DNA of 64,000 nucleotides from Chrysoperla carnea. Its lineage: Eukaryota > Arthropoda > Insecta > Neuroptera > Chrysopidae. How positions within the stretch are numbered: the stretch's first letter is position 1; each line of letters opens with the position of its first letter. The notes beneath the pieces are model-generated. The model ran no database searches and had not been told where the DNA came from. It worked only from the letters and a program-made list of their open reading frames with translations. The position numbers and the translations under genes are program-made. The stretch covers positions 75,866,181 to 75,930,180 of the forward strand of contig NC_058340.1 of the NCBI RefSeq assembly GCF_905475395.1, read 5' to 3'. This document shows, piece after piece, positions 38,561-50,801 of the stretch.

Positions 38561-39708
38561 CTATTGGAAGTTACAATGTCAGCAATATATTGCAGATGTT
38601 CAAATGCTATTTGTCTTTCCCGCTACGATTTTCTGTGCGTTTATCAATAATCTTTATTAAACTACGATCCTATTCAGTATAAGTATAAACGCTATGTTTG
38701 TTGTCACACTGCTCGCCACTCTATATCATCCTTAACTTATTTTGTCGATTCTAGTTTGTTTTGTCTCCATCAATCTTCATTTCTTGAAAATATTGTCCAA
38801 TTTACGTACAACTGTTTTGAAACAAGATGAAGATGAAACAAAAAACACATCTTTATAAAAAAAAAAGTCACATAGTGAGCGCTTCGGATCACAAGATCTC
38901 TCTTAAAATTATAAACATTTGAGATATTCTTTTGTCTTGTTTCCTTTCATTTTTTTAACACTCAATGTCCTCGCTATCATGATTCATGAGCGGATGCTAA
39001 AGCAATTAATTTGGGAAGCCTTTACAATATAGAAATTATTATGATTTAGAATCAAATAATTTTGATCTTTGAATGCTATTTCATTTAGAAAAATTTTAAT
39101 TTCAAATAATTTTCAATATTTTGTAATTATATCAAGTAAATTATTTTTTTCGAGGAGAAGAAGATCCCTTTTCCAAGTAAGGTGTAGATGTACACATTTA
39201 TAGGAATTAAATTTTTCTTTCTTTAACTATTTTCTTTATATCAAACAATACGTATTTTAACTCTCAAATTCACTATTATGGTTACGCCTCTGGTAACGCG
39301 CGGCTCAGTCGCTTTTTTTTAATGTTATTCTTCGTATTAAAATCAAAACCTATAATTTTATATTTTAGGGGAATAGGGGAAATGAAGATCGTTTCTATTC
39401 TGAAGAAATAATTCGGTTAGCAAAAAAATGTTTGCGTATTTATAAAGAACAACTTTATAATTTAAAACTTTCATTTAATGTTTGTCAGTTATGAATCAAA
39501 GTGAGGTTTTAATTGAACCTGAAAACTTATATATCGAATTCGATGCCGGTATAAGATGAGTGCCTTTGAAAATAACATTTTTCGTTTGAAGCTTTTTTAA
39601 TTTATTTATTAAATTCTCGATTAAATATATTTATCGAGTTTCAAGCATATGTCAACTTAAGAAAGTTACCCTGTATATTTTAATGAATTTTCTGTCTAAT
39701 AAATTTCC
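38561..39708. other. Spacer
   Basis: AT-rich, with no gene supported. Confidence 0.5.
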
Positions 39709-40771
39709 TAATTCGAGGATGGGTATGGGTATGGAGGTTAGCGGGCCATGCTCGAGCATCGAGCCTCGAAGCAATAGTTCAGAGCACCTAGCCAAATAGG
39801 CCCTTGTACTCTATCCCCGCTACGCTTTTCAGTGGCTATTATAACCAACTGATGTACTGAAACCCAGGATTTGCCTAGCGCTGAGTTTCCTAATTTCTTC
39901 TGGTTCGACTATGGCCGGACCAAACCATTTCCTTCGCTGCTGTTTGAGCGCCGGGCAGTAACAGAGAAAGTGGATCGATGTTCCTTCTGAATTTTCTCCG
40001 CATCTGTCACACGCGGGAGATTGTCTTTTTCCAATCCGATGTTGGAACTTGTTCAGGTTATCATGCCCTGTGAGTAACTCTACGATGACTCTAATATCAG
40101 CTCTGTTTAGTTTCAAGATCTCCTCGGCTCTGTTACCGAGCGAGTTTCCTTACCCACAAAAGCCTGTTACCCAACAGGCTTTTGGCGATTCGCCCTCCCT
40201 CGTAGCTGGTCCATGCCTTTAATTATTGGTTTTTCAGATTATCTCCTAATCTGTTAAGACCTTCTTGGTATGGCATCCTCGCAAGCTTTTCTTGAGTGGG
40301 AGCCATGGTGGTTCCCAATTTGGCTAGCTTGTCTGCTCTCTCATTACTGTTCCAACCAGAGTGTCCGGGGATCCAGGTAATATTGACTTTATTGTACCTC
40401 GCCAGGTTGTTTAGACTGTTTCCAGTCTCCTTGACGAGTCGCGATGACACTGTACAGTTTGATAGCGCTTTGAGTGCTGCTTGACTGTCTGTGCAGATAC
40501 TAATCACATCATCCTTCAAATTGGCCAATTGGAGATGGTCAGCACATCTCATGATGGCTACCAGCTCTGCCTGGAATACAGTATTGTAACTGTCCAACTG
40601 GATGGATGTGTCATTAGCCCTCCTTGGGCCGCAAAACCCCGCGCCAACACCCTCTGCGGTTTTGGAGCCGTCTGTGAACCAAATTTGGCCATGTCTTGAT
40701 CCTCCGCTGACCTTCCAGTCCTCTCTCGTTGAGTCATATCTTGTAGAGTTGCTCCTCCATAATTCGAGGAT
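39709..40771 (-). mobile_element. 5'-truncated LINE with 12-bp target duplication
   Basis: TAATTCGAGGAT occurs at 39709-39720 and again at 40760-40771, flanking a 1039-bp insert with G+C well above the surroundings. The insert is the 3' part of a non-LTR element on the minus strand. Its 3' end, at the low-coordinate side, is a run of CCCATA-type units (CATACCCATACCC) and not poly(A). Only the end of ORF2 is present: RNase H plus the following cysteine-rich region. RT and endonuclease are lost by 5' truncation. The family probably belongs to the RNase H-bearing R1/I/jockey assemblage. Confidence 0.85.
39829..40759 (-). pseudogene. LINE ORF2 C-terminal remnant (RNase H, zinc-binding-like end)
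   Basis: From about 40690 the frame reads IWFTDGSK (first Asp), FQAELVAI (Glu), ICTDSQAAL (Asp) and ITWIPGHSGWNSNERADKLA (last Asp), a full set of RNase H catalytic residues. A TAA at about 40225 and a frameshift near 40135 interrupt it. The last part, LNRADIRVIVELLTGHDNLN then CDRCGENSEGTSIHFLCYCP, keeps the Cys/His cluster typical of these ORF2 C-termini. The ATG at 40777 lies in flanking DNA outside the insert. The breaks make it non-functional. Confidence 0.88.
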
Positions 40772-41334
40772 CATCAAAGCTAAAATATTTTACAAACTTT
40801 TTAAAATGCAGACTTACCAATAAAAATTCTTTAAAAAAATTTTCACAATATCCATGGTAAAGATTTTCTAATCAATTTGTCTAAACGATATGACCATATG
40901 GACCCCAATTTCCCCTTAAACGTATAATGTGCTTATTATATGTATAGTAAATTGTATTATATATCTCTATTATACCCAATTCTGTTTGAAGATAGCCTTA
41001 AGCCATTTTAAATTTGATAGAGTTATTATGTCTATAAAAATTCCACAGTCAGGTTTCTAATCAACTCGATACCTTATATTATTATTATGGCTATCATGGC
41101 TATGGTATTAGTTATGTAGTTTCGTTGCTACCATACTAAACCAAAAAGAAATGGCATTAATATTTATTTACGCATAATTTATCGATAATATTTAACCATA
41201 TACAAAATTTTTTTGATCAATACTGTACATGTCTTTGATTCTTCGAAAATTTTTTTTCTACTAATTGCATACAATGGGCCTTATAATTAGAGTCTCTGTA
41301 TTAATGTAACTTCGTTTCTACGGTATTTTTTTAA
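40772..41334. other. Spacer
   Basis: No gene supported. Confidence 0.5.
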
Positions 41335-41590
41335 ATTCTGATGGTGAATTATATTTTAACTTAACGATATAAGATGAAAAGTAAGAATAAAATATTTTGA
41401 TATCTAGCGTAATTTTCAAAATATTGAAAATTGAAAATTTTGTTTAATAATTCAGCTTTCGATATTTCGAAAGCCAAGGCAGATACATTACAACCCTAAA
41501 TTTAACATTTTTTTAACCCTAAATCTACCCTGCTCGCAATCCCTTATATGAATGGAGACACTTGGTTTTTCTTTTCTATGTCTTTGCTAA
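41335..41590 (-). repeat. M-family foldback element, copy 3
   Basis: Inverse orientation relative to 31582-31905. It shows GGTGAATTATATTTTAAC, GATGAAAAGTAAGAATAAAA, GCTTTCGATATTTCGAAAGC, AAATCTACCCTGCTC and CCTTATATGAATGGAGACACTT. Confidence 0.75.
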
Positions 41591-44500
41591 TAAGTTTACT
41601 TTCTATTAAAATGTCATTCGAACCAAAATTTTATTTCTATCATTAATATTTCTAAGTATTCCTTACTTAAAACTAAATTAGAAATACCCTCGTATAATAC
41701 ACAACACGAATATTTAGATTCTAGATAGATAAAATCTTTTTTAGGTTTAAAATTCCCAAGCATTATGACAAAAAGATTCTGAATCATGACGAAAACTTTC
41801 TGGAAAATTCCAACATTTTTTTTGTAAATAATTTATATATAAAGATATTTGGATTGATCTCTGGTGTGGTAAAGCCCACACAGAGTCGTGTAATCCGTAG
41901 GGGATATTAAAATTTGTATTTATTTTTTATTTAAGTATATTTGTTAAAAGAACGCCGATTATAATTGGACGGAGTTCACAGATGTCTACACATGAATTTA
42001 GATTACATCTTCCTACGAAAAATTATAGTTTTATGTCGCATTTCCTTCGAATGCTACCGATTTTCGAAAAAATATTCGTAAATAAAAAATGTTAGCTTTT
42101 TTTATGAGGATCAACTTTCTAATTTAAAGTTTAATTCTATTTCTTTCTTTTAAGGATCTAAATTGAGTAATAAAGCAACTCGGAGAAATCGTTCCGATCT
42201 AATGTAAGAACATGATATCTCCCATGATTACTCTACTTTTTTGATTGGTTAGCTACAAAACTAGCTATTAGCCGTAATAGATTAAATTGGTCAACCCTGT
42301 TTATAATACAATTTTCAAGCATTTCATTTGGAAGTTAATGTTCGTATTTGCAAATATTGGAAATTAACATTCGCAATCGACAATATACAAAGTAGAACAT
42401 TCGTCCCATCACGCTAGTTCGTACGATCAACGCTTAAACTATGAAATCTAGAAGTTAAAGCGATCTAAAATGAAAACAAACCATTTATGATAAACTAATG
42501 AGTTACAAATCTGCGGTTAAAAATTTCACACACAAAGAGTTAAAAAGTTGAATCATAAAATTATAAATAAATAAATAAATATTAAAATGCCACCTATAGA
42601 CTTGTGACTGGTTAATGATTACATACTTCTTGTTGTAACTAAGCACACAAAGTCAGACCTCAGATCCAATAGATCCAAATAGACCCTCTCCAACATCTAA
42701 CAGATAGTTAGTTTGTTAATCATCATCATATTATAATGTCTTAATTAATAGTTACAATAATTTTTTTTTATAATATAAAAATATATTTTGCATGAATAAT
42801 ACAAAGTTAAGAATTTACCGTCTAATTTTATAAGAGACCGTGAGCTAATAATGACACGTATTTTATATGGTTGATTTTATCTACCTTTTGAGGTTTGATT
42901 AGGGTAAGTCTTAAGTTTTGAAAGTAATAAAAATCGAATTTTTCGAATATTGTGTTTTTCCACAGTTGTTTTTTCCTGCCACATATGGTATAAAAAAGTT
43001 ATTAGCCACAGCATACGTGGAAAAAAATGACAGAAAGTTTAAAAATGTCGAAAAAGTTGAAAAATGAATTGAAATTGTAAAACACCAAAAAATTATTTTT
43101 CAACGCTCTCGCCACTTCTTTGTAAATAATTTTCTTTGAACATAAAGGACAGAATAAAATGTCATCGAAAAATTCGATTTCCATTAATTCGACACTCAAA
43201 CAACGAAGTTTCCTTACGGACAAATTAACCTTTATCAATCCTCCGATATTTTCCCTTCATTATGGGTTTACGGTCATTTATTACAAGATCACTTCAGATA
43301 TTCTCTGATCATTTTTTATTCTCAGAATTACTCCAAAAAAACACAAGCTGAGGAGGATATCACCTTTAAGAGCAAAACCAATAACTTTCTGTTTCAGTAA
43401 ACATTCATATTGAGAACAAGCTTTTATTGCATTCAAAAATAATCAATAACAAGTATTTTTGGTTACAAACCTACAAATTGGTTATTTTCGAGCTTTTAAA
43501 ATATCGATTGAAGACGCTCCGAGATATCATCCATTTGATACGGGTTTGAGTCAAAAGACTTTTATCCAAATCGAAGAAAAAAAAAAGTTTGTCCATTTTT
43601 GGAAATTTTCTTAAGGAGACACTCTTTCGAAAAAATCGAGAAAATTACATTTTTCTCCGGAATTTATAAAAAATTGGTATTTAGGGGTAATATTGACCGA
43701 AAAAATCGGCTCCATTTATCGATTAAGTGAATAGTTTTGAGATATCGCACTGAAACCTGTGCTAAAAGCTTTTATTTCGATGCGATAAAAACACAAAAAG
43801 TTTGGACTTGAACGAAAACTACATTTACTAGAAGGTTGCAATAGGCAACCGGACTAAATTTTTTTTAATCACTTCAGGCGAAGAATTTTCACTGGACTTG
43901 CAAAAAATTGAAGTAAAAACACCACGAAGGTTAGATAGGTAATAAAGAAATTCATAGAATTTTTTATTTTGATTTTTAGGATCAAAACAACATAACTTTC
44001 AATCAGAAAGTGAAAAAAACTACCTAAAACTACCTGCACAAATTGAAATGGCAATTTTTAACACAAAAAAAAAAATATTAACAAGTGTGAATTTAACAAT
44101 AATTATTAACCATAACTATAAAAGATAACTAGTTAAAGCTGTCACACAACTCAAAAATCATCTTTTGTCATCAATTTTCATAATGATTATCACTTCAAAA
44201 ACCCATAGGATTTGAAAACCAACTTCATTAAAATAACAATTATTATTCAAAATGATATATAATTTGAATCTGACGCGCTTTATTTTTAGTCTATAATAGA
44301 TAGCGCCACCATTTATAATTTTAAGTCTAAAATCCATAAAAAAGGACTAATTCCGGGATCCAACTTTGTACACGGAAGTATAAGAAGTATTGTCGCAAAA
44401 AACAATCCAGATAGTATTGATAACTAGGAGTTTCAAGCCCGTCAACTTGTGGTGGCAATTCGTACTAATGACAACAGAAAATGGACACGTTTATAGTAGT

Positions 44501-45650
44501 TCGGAATTTAGACTACCAGATGGCAATACTTGTACTTACCATTTTTAAAGGCCAATAAAAATATTCAAATTCAAATCAGATAAACCCCACCAACTGGCAA
44601 TAATAATTAGTACTACTTAAAACAGTAAATGGAGTCTCCGTTTCTAGTAATTCCAATTTAGACTACCAGGTTACTTATCATTTATCAATATATAGATAGT
44701 ATTCTAATACTAAGCCCGAAAAATGCGTCGGAACTGTTAGAATCCCTCCAAAAAACATTTCTTGCCTATTCCGATACAATTTTCATTCACATTTATTTCG
44801 AAATATAACGATTTAAATCTTAACGTCATTTATCAGTATTGTTTCAGTTTTACATCTTTTATCGATTCCATAAAGCACATCAAAATTCAAAAAAAAAATC
44901 GTTAAAACGTTATTTTTCGAAGTAAACTTGTTTCTGGATTATCGGAGCATATGTTATAAATATTTTTCTTTGGACGGATTCTAACAATTGATGCAAGTAT
45001 CGTCCAAATCAGAGTCTTGATTCAATTTTTCTGATTAAATACCCAGTCTAAAATCCAAATTTGAAGCAGATGTCAAATATAGTATTTATTTTGCAATGAA
45101 TTACAAAGATTTATATATATTTTGAAATAATAATTGCTAATATGAGAGTTGATTACAATAATCTTGAATCTGTTGCCGTTTGTTTGTACTTTTGTAGCAT
45201 GTTGGTTGCTTGGCCCCTTTGATTGCTAGAACTGCCCATTATGGATACGATTGGTTGTATTGTAAATATATGGACACGCCTGTAGTCTATGTAGCTTCAT
45301 TGAATGCACCGTGTAACGGTGTAGCGGTGTAGCCGTGTAGTGTGTACCAACACCGTACACCGTTCAATACACCTAGCTAAGCTAAACGAAGCAAGCTAGA
45401 GTTGGTAACTTATTAAGGTGCTATTACAATCATTCATTAAAATACCATTTTTACAAGCAAAGTTAATAGTCCGGGAGATCATACGGTCTTTTGGCGATGA
45501 TAAGCGTCAAGCTAAAAAACGTTCACAATATGGCCATAATTTGATGTCTTAGTTAGCTCGGATTCTTTGTAAAAATCAATAAAAAGGTTTACATCTCAGT
45601 TCAAACTTTATTTACATTAATCAATGTTTATAATTTTAAAAGTATAATGT
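41591..45650. other. Spacer, no gene supported
   Basis: AT-rich. A GTGTAGC-type short tandem (45306-45360) makes an imperfect palindrome with CACCGTACACCG. Frames at 43002-43238 and 43869-44054 have no motif. A diverged satellite monomer lies at 43600-43750. Confidence 0.45.
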
Positions 45651-46060
45651 TTAATTACTTTTTCTTTTGTAATTGAGATCTACAGCTTCTCTTCTTAACG
45701 CCCAACAACAGTCTACAGGCCTAGTAAAGCCCCACTTTCCTTGATAACGATGTTCCATACCCGCTTTATCCTGGTGGAAACGCTCACCATGCTCATCACT
45801 AAGGTTCTCTTTACATTGAGGTAAAAAATAATATGATTCCAGAATATTCAGGTTTAGGAACATTTTACAGCCAATAACGTGCAAGGCTTCACTTATATCT
45901 TTTGTTTCATAGTTTTCAGCTGTCGATTTTCCGTGAAAATTAGTAAAAATATGTACCATGGATTCTTTCTTCTTTATTCAATTTATTATTGAAAGTAATG
46001 TCGTATTTGAGGCTCTATAAAAATCCCTTCAAACACGTTCGTGGGTATGTGAGGTGTTTA
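45651..46060 (-). pseudogene. Fragment of a conserved arthropod domain (SDEHGERFHQD family)
   Basis: The minus-strand frame 45959-45651 contains TAENYETKDISEALHVIGCK, then LSDEHGERFHQDKAGMEHRYQGKW, then DCCWALRREAVDLNYKRKS and a stop. In the preceding 100 bp another frame reads IFIEPQIRHYF. I know this block order from a family of uncharacterised proteins that is multicopy in many arthropod genomes, which suggests mobile or expanded origin. The stops and the frame change between IEPQIR and the rest make this copy broken. No biochemical function is known to me. Gene A of the cathepsin array follows 0.7 kb away and is unrelated. Confidence 0.65.
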
Positions 46061-46751
46061 CACCCACTACATGTTACGATAAGCACATTATGAGTAGGTA
46101 TATCTCAAAAAATCGAGCTAAACCAACTGTGAAACGTCAATGGTACTTCTTGATATTACAACTCATTATCACTGTCCAAAAACCTTCTTGATCAGTGATT
46201 TAGTAAGTTAGCTTCGCTTCGACTAGATGCCCAATTTTATATCTACGAAATTTCTTGTAAATTCTATGTTCTCTTTTGTAGACAAGTATGAAGAATAGGC
46301 AATTGTGTAGGGGCCTTGTGGGCGCATAAAAAATTTTTGAAGATGTTTCACAGAAAGAAAATTTTATTGATAAATTTGGATTCTCCACGATAATAGATAT
46401 TAGTGCTTATTTTCGACGCATGCTGATATGAAATGCTTCATATTTACACGGCAGAACCATCTAGCATCGAGTAGTGCAAATAATAGCATATATGGTGGGC
46501 CATTTTGAGTAAAAAAACTTATAAATCGTAATTGAAATTAGGCCTGATTTTTTTGTGTTTTATACAAAACTTTATTTATAAAAAAAAAGCAAATATATTT
46601 TTTTTAAACAAAACAATTTAGATAAAAATAGGAATTATTCATTCTTACGTTTTTTTACATTTGGTAACAAAAAATAAATAAATTCATTTTATCACCAAAA
46701 TTAATTGTCATGATAAGTAAGATTATCAAATAATAAAAATTAATTTGAATC
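46061..46751. other. 3' flank of cathepsin gene A
   Basis: Frames at 46200-46388 and 46655-46861 (minus) have no supporting motif; the second overlaps the last exon of gene A in another frame. The plus-strand TTTATT at about 46569 (AATAAA on the gene strand) is far (about 180 bp) from the stop but is a possible polyadenylation signal. Confidence 0.4.
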
Positions 46752-48139
46752 CTATGCAGGGAGTCCAGCTGCAATTCCAGATTCAATACCACAATGATCA
46801 GATCCACGTAATATTTTAAAGTATCCATTATCACCCCAATCAGTGTTCCATGAGTTTGCAATTATCCAATATGGTGTACCATTCTCAACACCCCAGCCTA
46901 ACATTCTAATTGCATGGCCACCTAAAACTTTACCTTGGACGTGTTGGTAAACACCTGCAAAAACAAATTTAATTTATGAGTGATTTCTATAAATATCGAA
47001 CTTCGTTGACACTTTGTGTCCATAGCCCCCATTAAGTAATTTCTTCAGAAAGCTTAGAATTACAACATATCAAAAATTCAAACAATTTAGCCTTGGGAAT
47101 CCAGAATTCCCATAAGGTTTATGCGTTTCAATAAATATTTTACCTGATTTATAATGTAATAAATCTTCATAAACAGTTAAAGCAGCTTCCACAGGTCCAT
47201 TTTGCATAATTTCCATTTTAATTTTGTCTTGATCACTACTGATTGAGTACGCTCGTTGGCCAAAATGTAAATCCTTTCTGAATGGAACAGAATATTCTGA
47301 GTTTGTACATTCCTTTTTACATTTGGGAGTTTTACCCTCACCGCTACATGCAGGACGTGTACCATTTACATGGTGTTCGCATGGTGGAATTTCGTAAGGT
47401 TGACATCCCTAAAAAAAGTAATAAAATTAATTTCAAATAATTTTGAGTATCATTAGCTGTAAATTTTACAATAGTGTTTTGGCTAAAATGTTATATACGC
47501 AAAATTGAAGATAAATAATTATTACCTGGTTTGAACCATATGATCCGCCACTGACTAAGCCTTTGCTTACCCAATACCGCCAAGCATTACCTGGAAAACC
47601 ACCGTTGCATCCAAATCCACAAATTCGGCAACATGAAACTAATTCTTCTGCAGAAAATCTAAAATGTTTGGTACCATTGGAATGGATACAAAAACGATCC
47701 GAAATGGCTTCAACAGCTCCAAATGCCTGAAAAATACAATAATTGAAATAATAATCAAGCAAGACAAGCAAAATTTTAAATGGGTGATTTTTTTTATACT
47801 CACCCAACATGATCCACACGAGCCTTGGTCTCGAATTTCTCGAATTGTTGGACATTGTGGCCATTGTTGACGTGCATCAAAATTTTCTGGTAGTTCTTGA
47901 ACTGACATTAATAAATGATCCTCCTTTTCTGGTAAACGGTATTTATGTGAATCGGGATGTACTCCCATCAATCTCTTGATGTATTTCATTGAAACATCTG
48001 GGGCAAAATTTCTGCCAGCTGTCCATGTTGATGAATGTTTATTGATTTGATTGATGAATTTATCGGATAATGGATGAAAATCACTTAATCCTAAACATAG
48101 CGTTCCGCCAAATATTAACAATATGCATATTTTTAACAT
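46752..48139 (-). CDS. Cathepsin B-like cysteine protease, gene A
   Basis: Coding exons 48139-47804, 47726-47526, 47408-47144 and 46954-46752 join at GT-AG sites into 334 codons. Residues 1-16 are a signal peptide ([17 protein letters not shown]) and about 18-85 the propeptide. The mature enzyme starts near [19 protein letters not shown] places the catalytic Cys at 111, [11 protein letters not shown] the His at 281 and NSWNTDWG the Asn at 301. CEHHVNG carries the two occluding-loop histidines (191-192), the mark of cathepsin B that allows dipeptidyl-carboxypeptidase activity. Expected role is lysosomal or secreted gut proteolysis. Length equals the usual family length. Introns are 77, 117 and 189 bp. 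Exon 1 ends exactly after the Trp of the active-site motif. All frames are intact and the gene looks functional. It is the most divergent of the three copies. Confidence 0.95.
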
Positions 48140-48147
48140 AATGGAAT
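48140..48147 (-). other. 5' UTR end of gene A, with splice acceptor
   Basis: TTTTTCAG|ATTCCATT lies directly before the ATG. The same acceptor and 8-nt leader occur in genes B (52215-52208) and C (60616-60609). The initial part of each mRNA therefore comes from a separate upstream exon. Confidence 0.75.
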
Positions 48148-48191
48148 CTGAAAAACATTTTAATAAAAAACAACGTTTATTTCAGTTTTTA

Positions 48192-48245
48192 TACCATGTG
48201 TATATGAAATATACCAAGGTTTTCTAAGTTTAGTCGTTGCAGAAT
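48192..48245 (+). repeat. P-family terminal fragment in first intron of gene A
   Basis: ATACCATGTGTATATGAAAT, then CTAAGTTTAGTC, matches the end of the P element that sits at the same relative position in gene C (60660). Its presence in both genes at one site means it predates their duplication. Confidence 0.75.
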
Positions 48246-48643
48246 ATTCAAAACATCGAAAGACAATTTCTTTTTCAAAGAAATTTTTTGATGACTATTC
48301 AATCGTCTATATAGGCAATACACGTTGCACATATGTTTTACACAAAGTATGAACTGAATTTTTTTAAAGAAATATTTTATGAAAAGGTTTAATAGCTTAT
48401 TTAATTAATTTAAATTAAATTTTAAAGATAGATTACAAAAAGTTTAGGCAAAATTAAAAAATCTTTAAAATCACAGATTTAAAAAACCTATTATTTATAA
48501 TCAAAGACGTCATTTTTAAATGAAGTTAAATACTTTACAAAACAAAGGAATTAACAATAAAGAACAAACTTATTTAAACTTTTTCAAAATTAAATTCAAA
48601 ATATTTGATTAATAAATAATTTAACAGAGAAATAATGACTTAC

Positions 48644-48794
48644 ATGAATTTGATCTGTTGATTAACTTAAACTAAAAAAAACAAAACTAATTAAAGTTGA
48701 TTGTATTGTTTAATCAAAGTGCGTTGCATCAGTTTTAGAGACTACTCTCTACTCTCACAAACTGAACGATGAATAGTATATTTTATTATTGTGT
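48644..48794 (-). promoter_or_regulatory. Non-coding first exon and core promoter of gene A
   Basis: On the minus strand AATCAACAGATCAAATTCAT|GTAAGT ends a non-coding exon at 48644, with a perfect donor. The same words stand 1.3 kb upstream of gene C. Upstream, TTCAGTTTG (A at 48763) fits the arthropod initiator, and AATAAAATATACTATTC (from 48787) is a TATA-like stretch. The distance is shorter than usual (about 24), so the exact start is uncertain. The first intron would be 48643-48148. Confidence 0.6.
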
Positions 48795-48879
48795 TTTTTA
48801 GATAACAAAGATCCAGAAGTTCATTAAAATCTGAATCAGCTGATAAAAATATTCTTATAATTATTATTATTATTATTAC

Positions 48880-49565
48880 AGTATCGAGGTCATGACATCA
48901 CATGGCTATGTTATTGATTTCATCATGTGCGCCGTGTCTACATTTTTATTGGGTTATAAAGAACGTTTGCAACAATAAACTGTAGGCCATGTTTTAAATA
49001 ATGATATAAGAGAATTATTCAACGGTTAATTGTTTAAACATCTTTCCGTTTACAGGGTGTAGTCTTTAAACCGAAAAATGGGTCGGATTTAACGATTGTA
49101 TTTTTATTGTTAATCAAAATGGATCTTGATGCCATTTAAACTATGGATAAAACATACAAAATTAATAAATTATGTCAGCATTTTTAGATATTTTGTGGCA
49201 AGACAGCCTATTTAAAAGCCTAGAAATATATAAAATTTCTGGCTTTTTTTCAAATCCGATTTTAAAGTTGAGTTAAATAATCAACCCGCATAGTTTAGAC
49301 TTAAGAAAAAAATATTCAGTTCTTATAATTCGAAATAAGCATGCTGATAAAAATTGTCACAGTAGGTCGGAAATGTTTTTGGGGGTGCTCTAACAATTGA
49401 AATGAATGGCGTTCATATCAGTCCCAAAAAATACGAAAATCTTATATAATTTGACGATTTGGCGCGTATGTTGTTGAATACAAATAACTATTGTTTATGC
49501 TTTGTGTTTATAAACAATTCATAGATCTGATTTTGTATCTCACTTCCAAGACATTTTCTTACATC
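48880..49565 (-). promoter_or_regulatory. Upstream block conserved between genes A and C
   Basis: GGTCATGACATCAC, GGCTATGTTATTGATTT, GAACGTTTGCAA and, further on, ATTTGGCGCGTATG, GTTGAATACAAATA and TATCTCACTTCCAAG recur in the same order at 62146-62930 upstream of gene C. This block is duplicated DNA that may hold enhancers. It has no counterpart at gene B. Confidence 0.7.
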
Positions 49566-49935
49566 AAAATAATTTGGTTTATTTATTTGCTTGCTAAAAA
49601 AGATATCAGAAACAATGATAAAATTCTTAAAATTCTTATCGTGCAGTTACATTTTTGTGTAAAGGTGTAAACGAAAAGATTTGAAAAATAAAATAGAAAA
49701 CAACGGGATTGAAGTAAGAAAGAAAGAGATGAACAATCAAATATTATGATGAAAATATGTAGAAATTATTATTTTGTCATATTCTAGTAATCCAAATATT
49801 TTGTAATTTTTTTGTTAGCAATATGTGGATTAAAAAAAAATTATGTCTTCATAAAGATGATTGCGTTCGTAGAATTATAACCTATCAATTTACTGAAACC
49901 GAAAAATTCAATCTCATATAGCAATATTATAAGAA
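49566..49935. other. Junction between 5' block of A and 3' block of B
   Basis: AT-rich. Part (49630-49700) resembles the centre of the P palindrome at 63540-63620. No gene. Confidence 0.45.
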
Positions 49936-50801
49936 TGAAGTTCACTATGCTTATTACACATTTGTAATACAAGTTGCATAAGCGAGTTGTGTAATTTTTT
50001 TTTAATTTTAAGGTCGCTTTTAGCGTCTAGGTCATTAGCGACCGCAGAGATTGTGTGAATTTATTTAGTGTATATCCGTAAAATAAAATATTTTTTGGAA
50101 TAAAAAAAATATTTCAAAAATCAAAAACTCCGGCTGAGTTAAATATAAACTGAAAAGGAAAAACAAGTTCTGAAGTTCTGCAGTTTACATAGCGACAACA
50201 GTCGGGACCTATTCAAATCTACAGGGGCTCTAATATTCCCAATAATAGGTCCCGACTGTTAAAGTCGCTATTTTTTTTTTTTTTTACTTACCCGTTTTAG
50301 TCAGGATTTCAGCCTATGTATGTATGTTTTGTCCTTTGAGTCGCCCTAGAGATCAAATGCGTGAACGATTTGTCTATTTAATAGCTATTTACTGTTTTGT
50401 TGTTTTCCTTTTTTTTCCTGAAAGACGAGGTGATTTTAAAGGGTCTCGGATGAACCTTATGAAAAAGGCTAATTCATACTGCTGATGATTACATCGTAGT
50501 CGTTGGGGCAAATTTTAAATTTCGTATTTTGGCCGGAAATTAATTCAAGGATACCGGATAGAGTAGGATTGTAATTCATGTTTTAATTGTTAACAATAGA
50601 AATATTAACATGATATAATGTTAACCCTTCACCGATTGCGTGAAATTTCCGTAAAGAGTTGGTAATGTAGCAGCGATGTGCCACAATGTTAAGATTTTTA
50701 CACTGTTTTAATTTTTCTTAGGTTTTTTATATTTGGTATCAAAAAAATAACAACATTTACTTAATCATAAAAAATAAATATTAAATTATAAAATAATAAA
50801 A
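49936..50801. repeat. 3' flanking block of gene B, paralogous to 58181-59172
   Basis: TGAAGTTCACTATGC at 49935 begins a stretch that matches the DNA after the LINE poly(A) (58181) over most of its length, with a few insertions. It shows the unit of segmental duplication (gene plus 3' flank). It contains the hairpin at 50189-50271. A variant polyadenylation signal AGTAAA (50761-50756 on the gene strand) replaces the AATAAA seen at gene C. Confidence 0.85.
50189..50271. repeat. Hairpin H1 in 3' flank of gene B
   Basis: ATAGCGACAACAGTCGGGAC... (50189-50213) pairs with ...GTCCCGACTGTTAAAGTCGCTAT (50244-50271), an almost perfect stem of about 25 bp around a 30-nt loop. A T-run follows. The partner at 58446-58528 has the same stem with one changed pair. 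Confidence 0.85.

Noticed and set aside
46200-46388. 62-codon minus-strand frame between the broken domain and gene A
   Set aside because: No motif, no splice context and no link to either neighbour.
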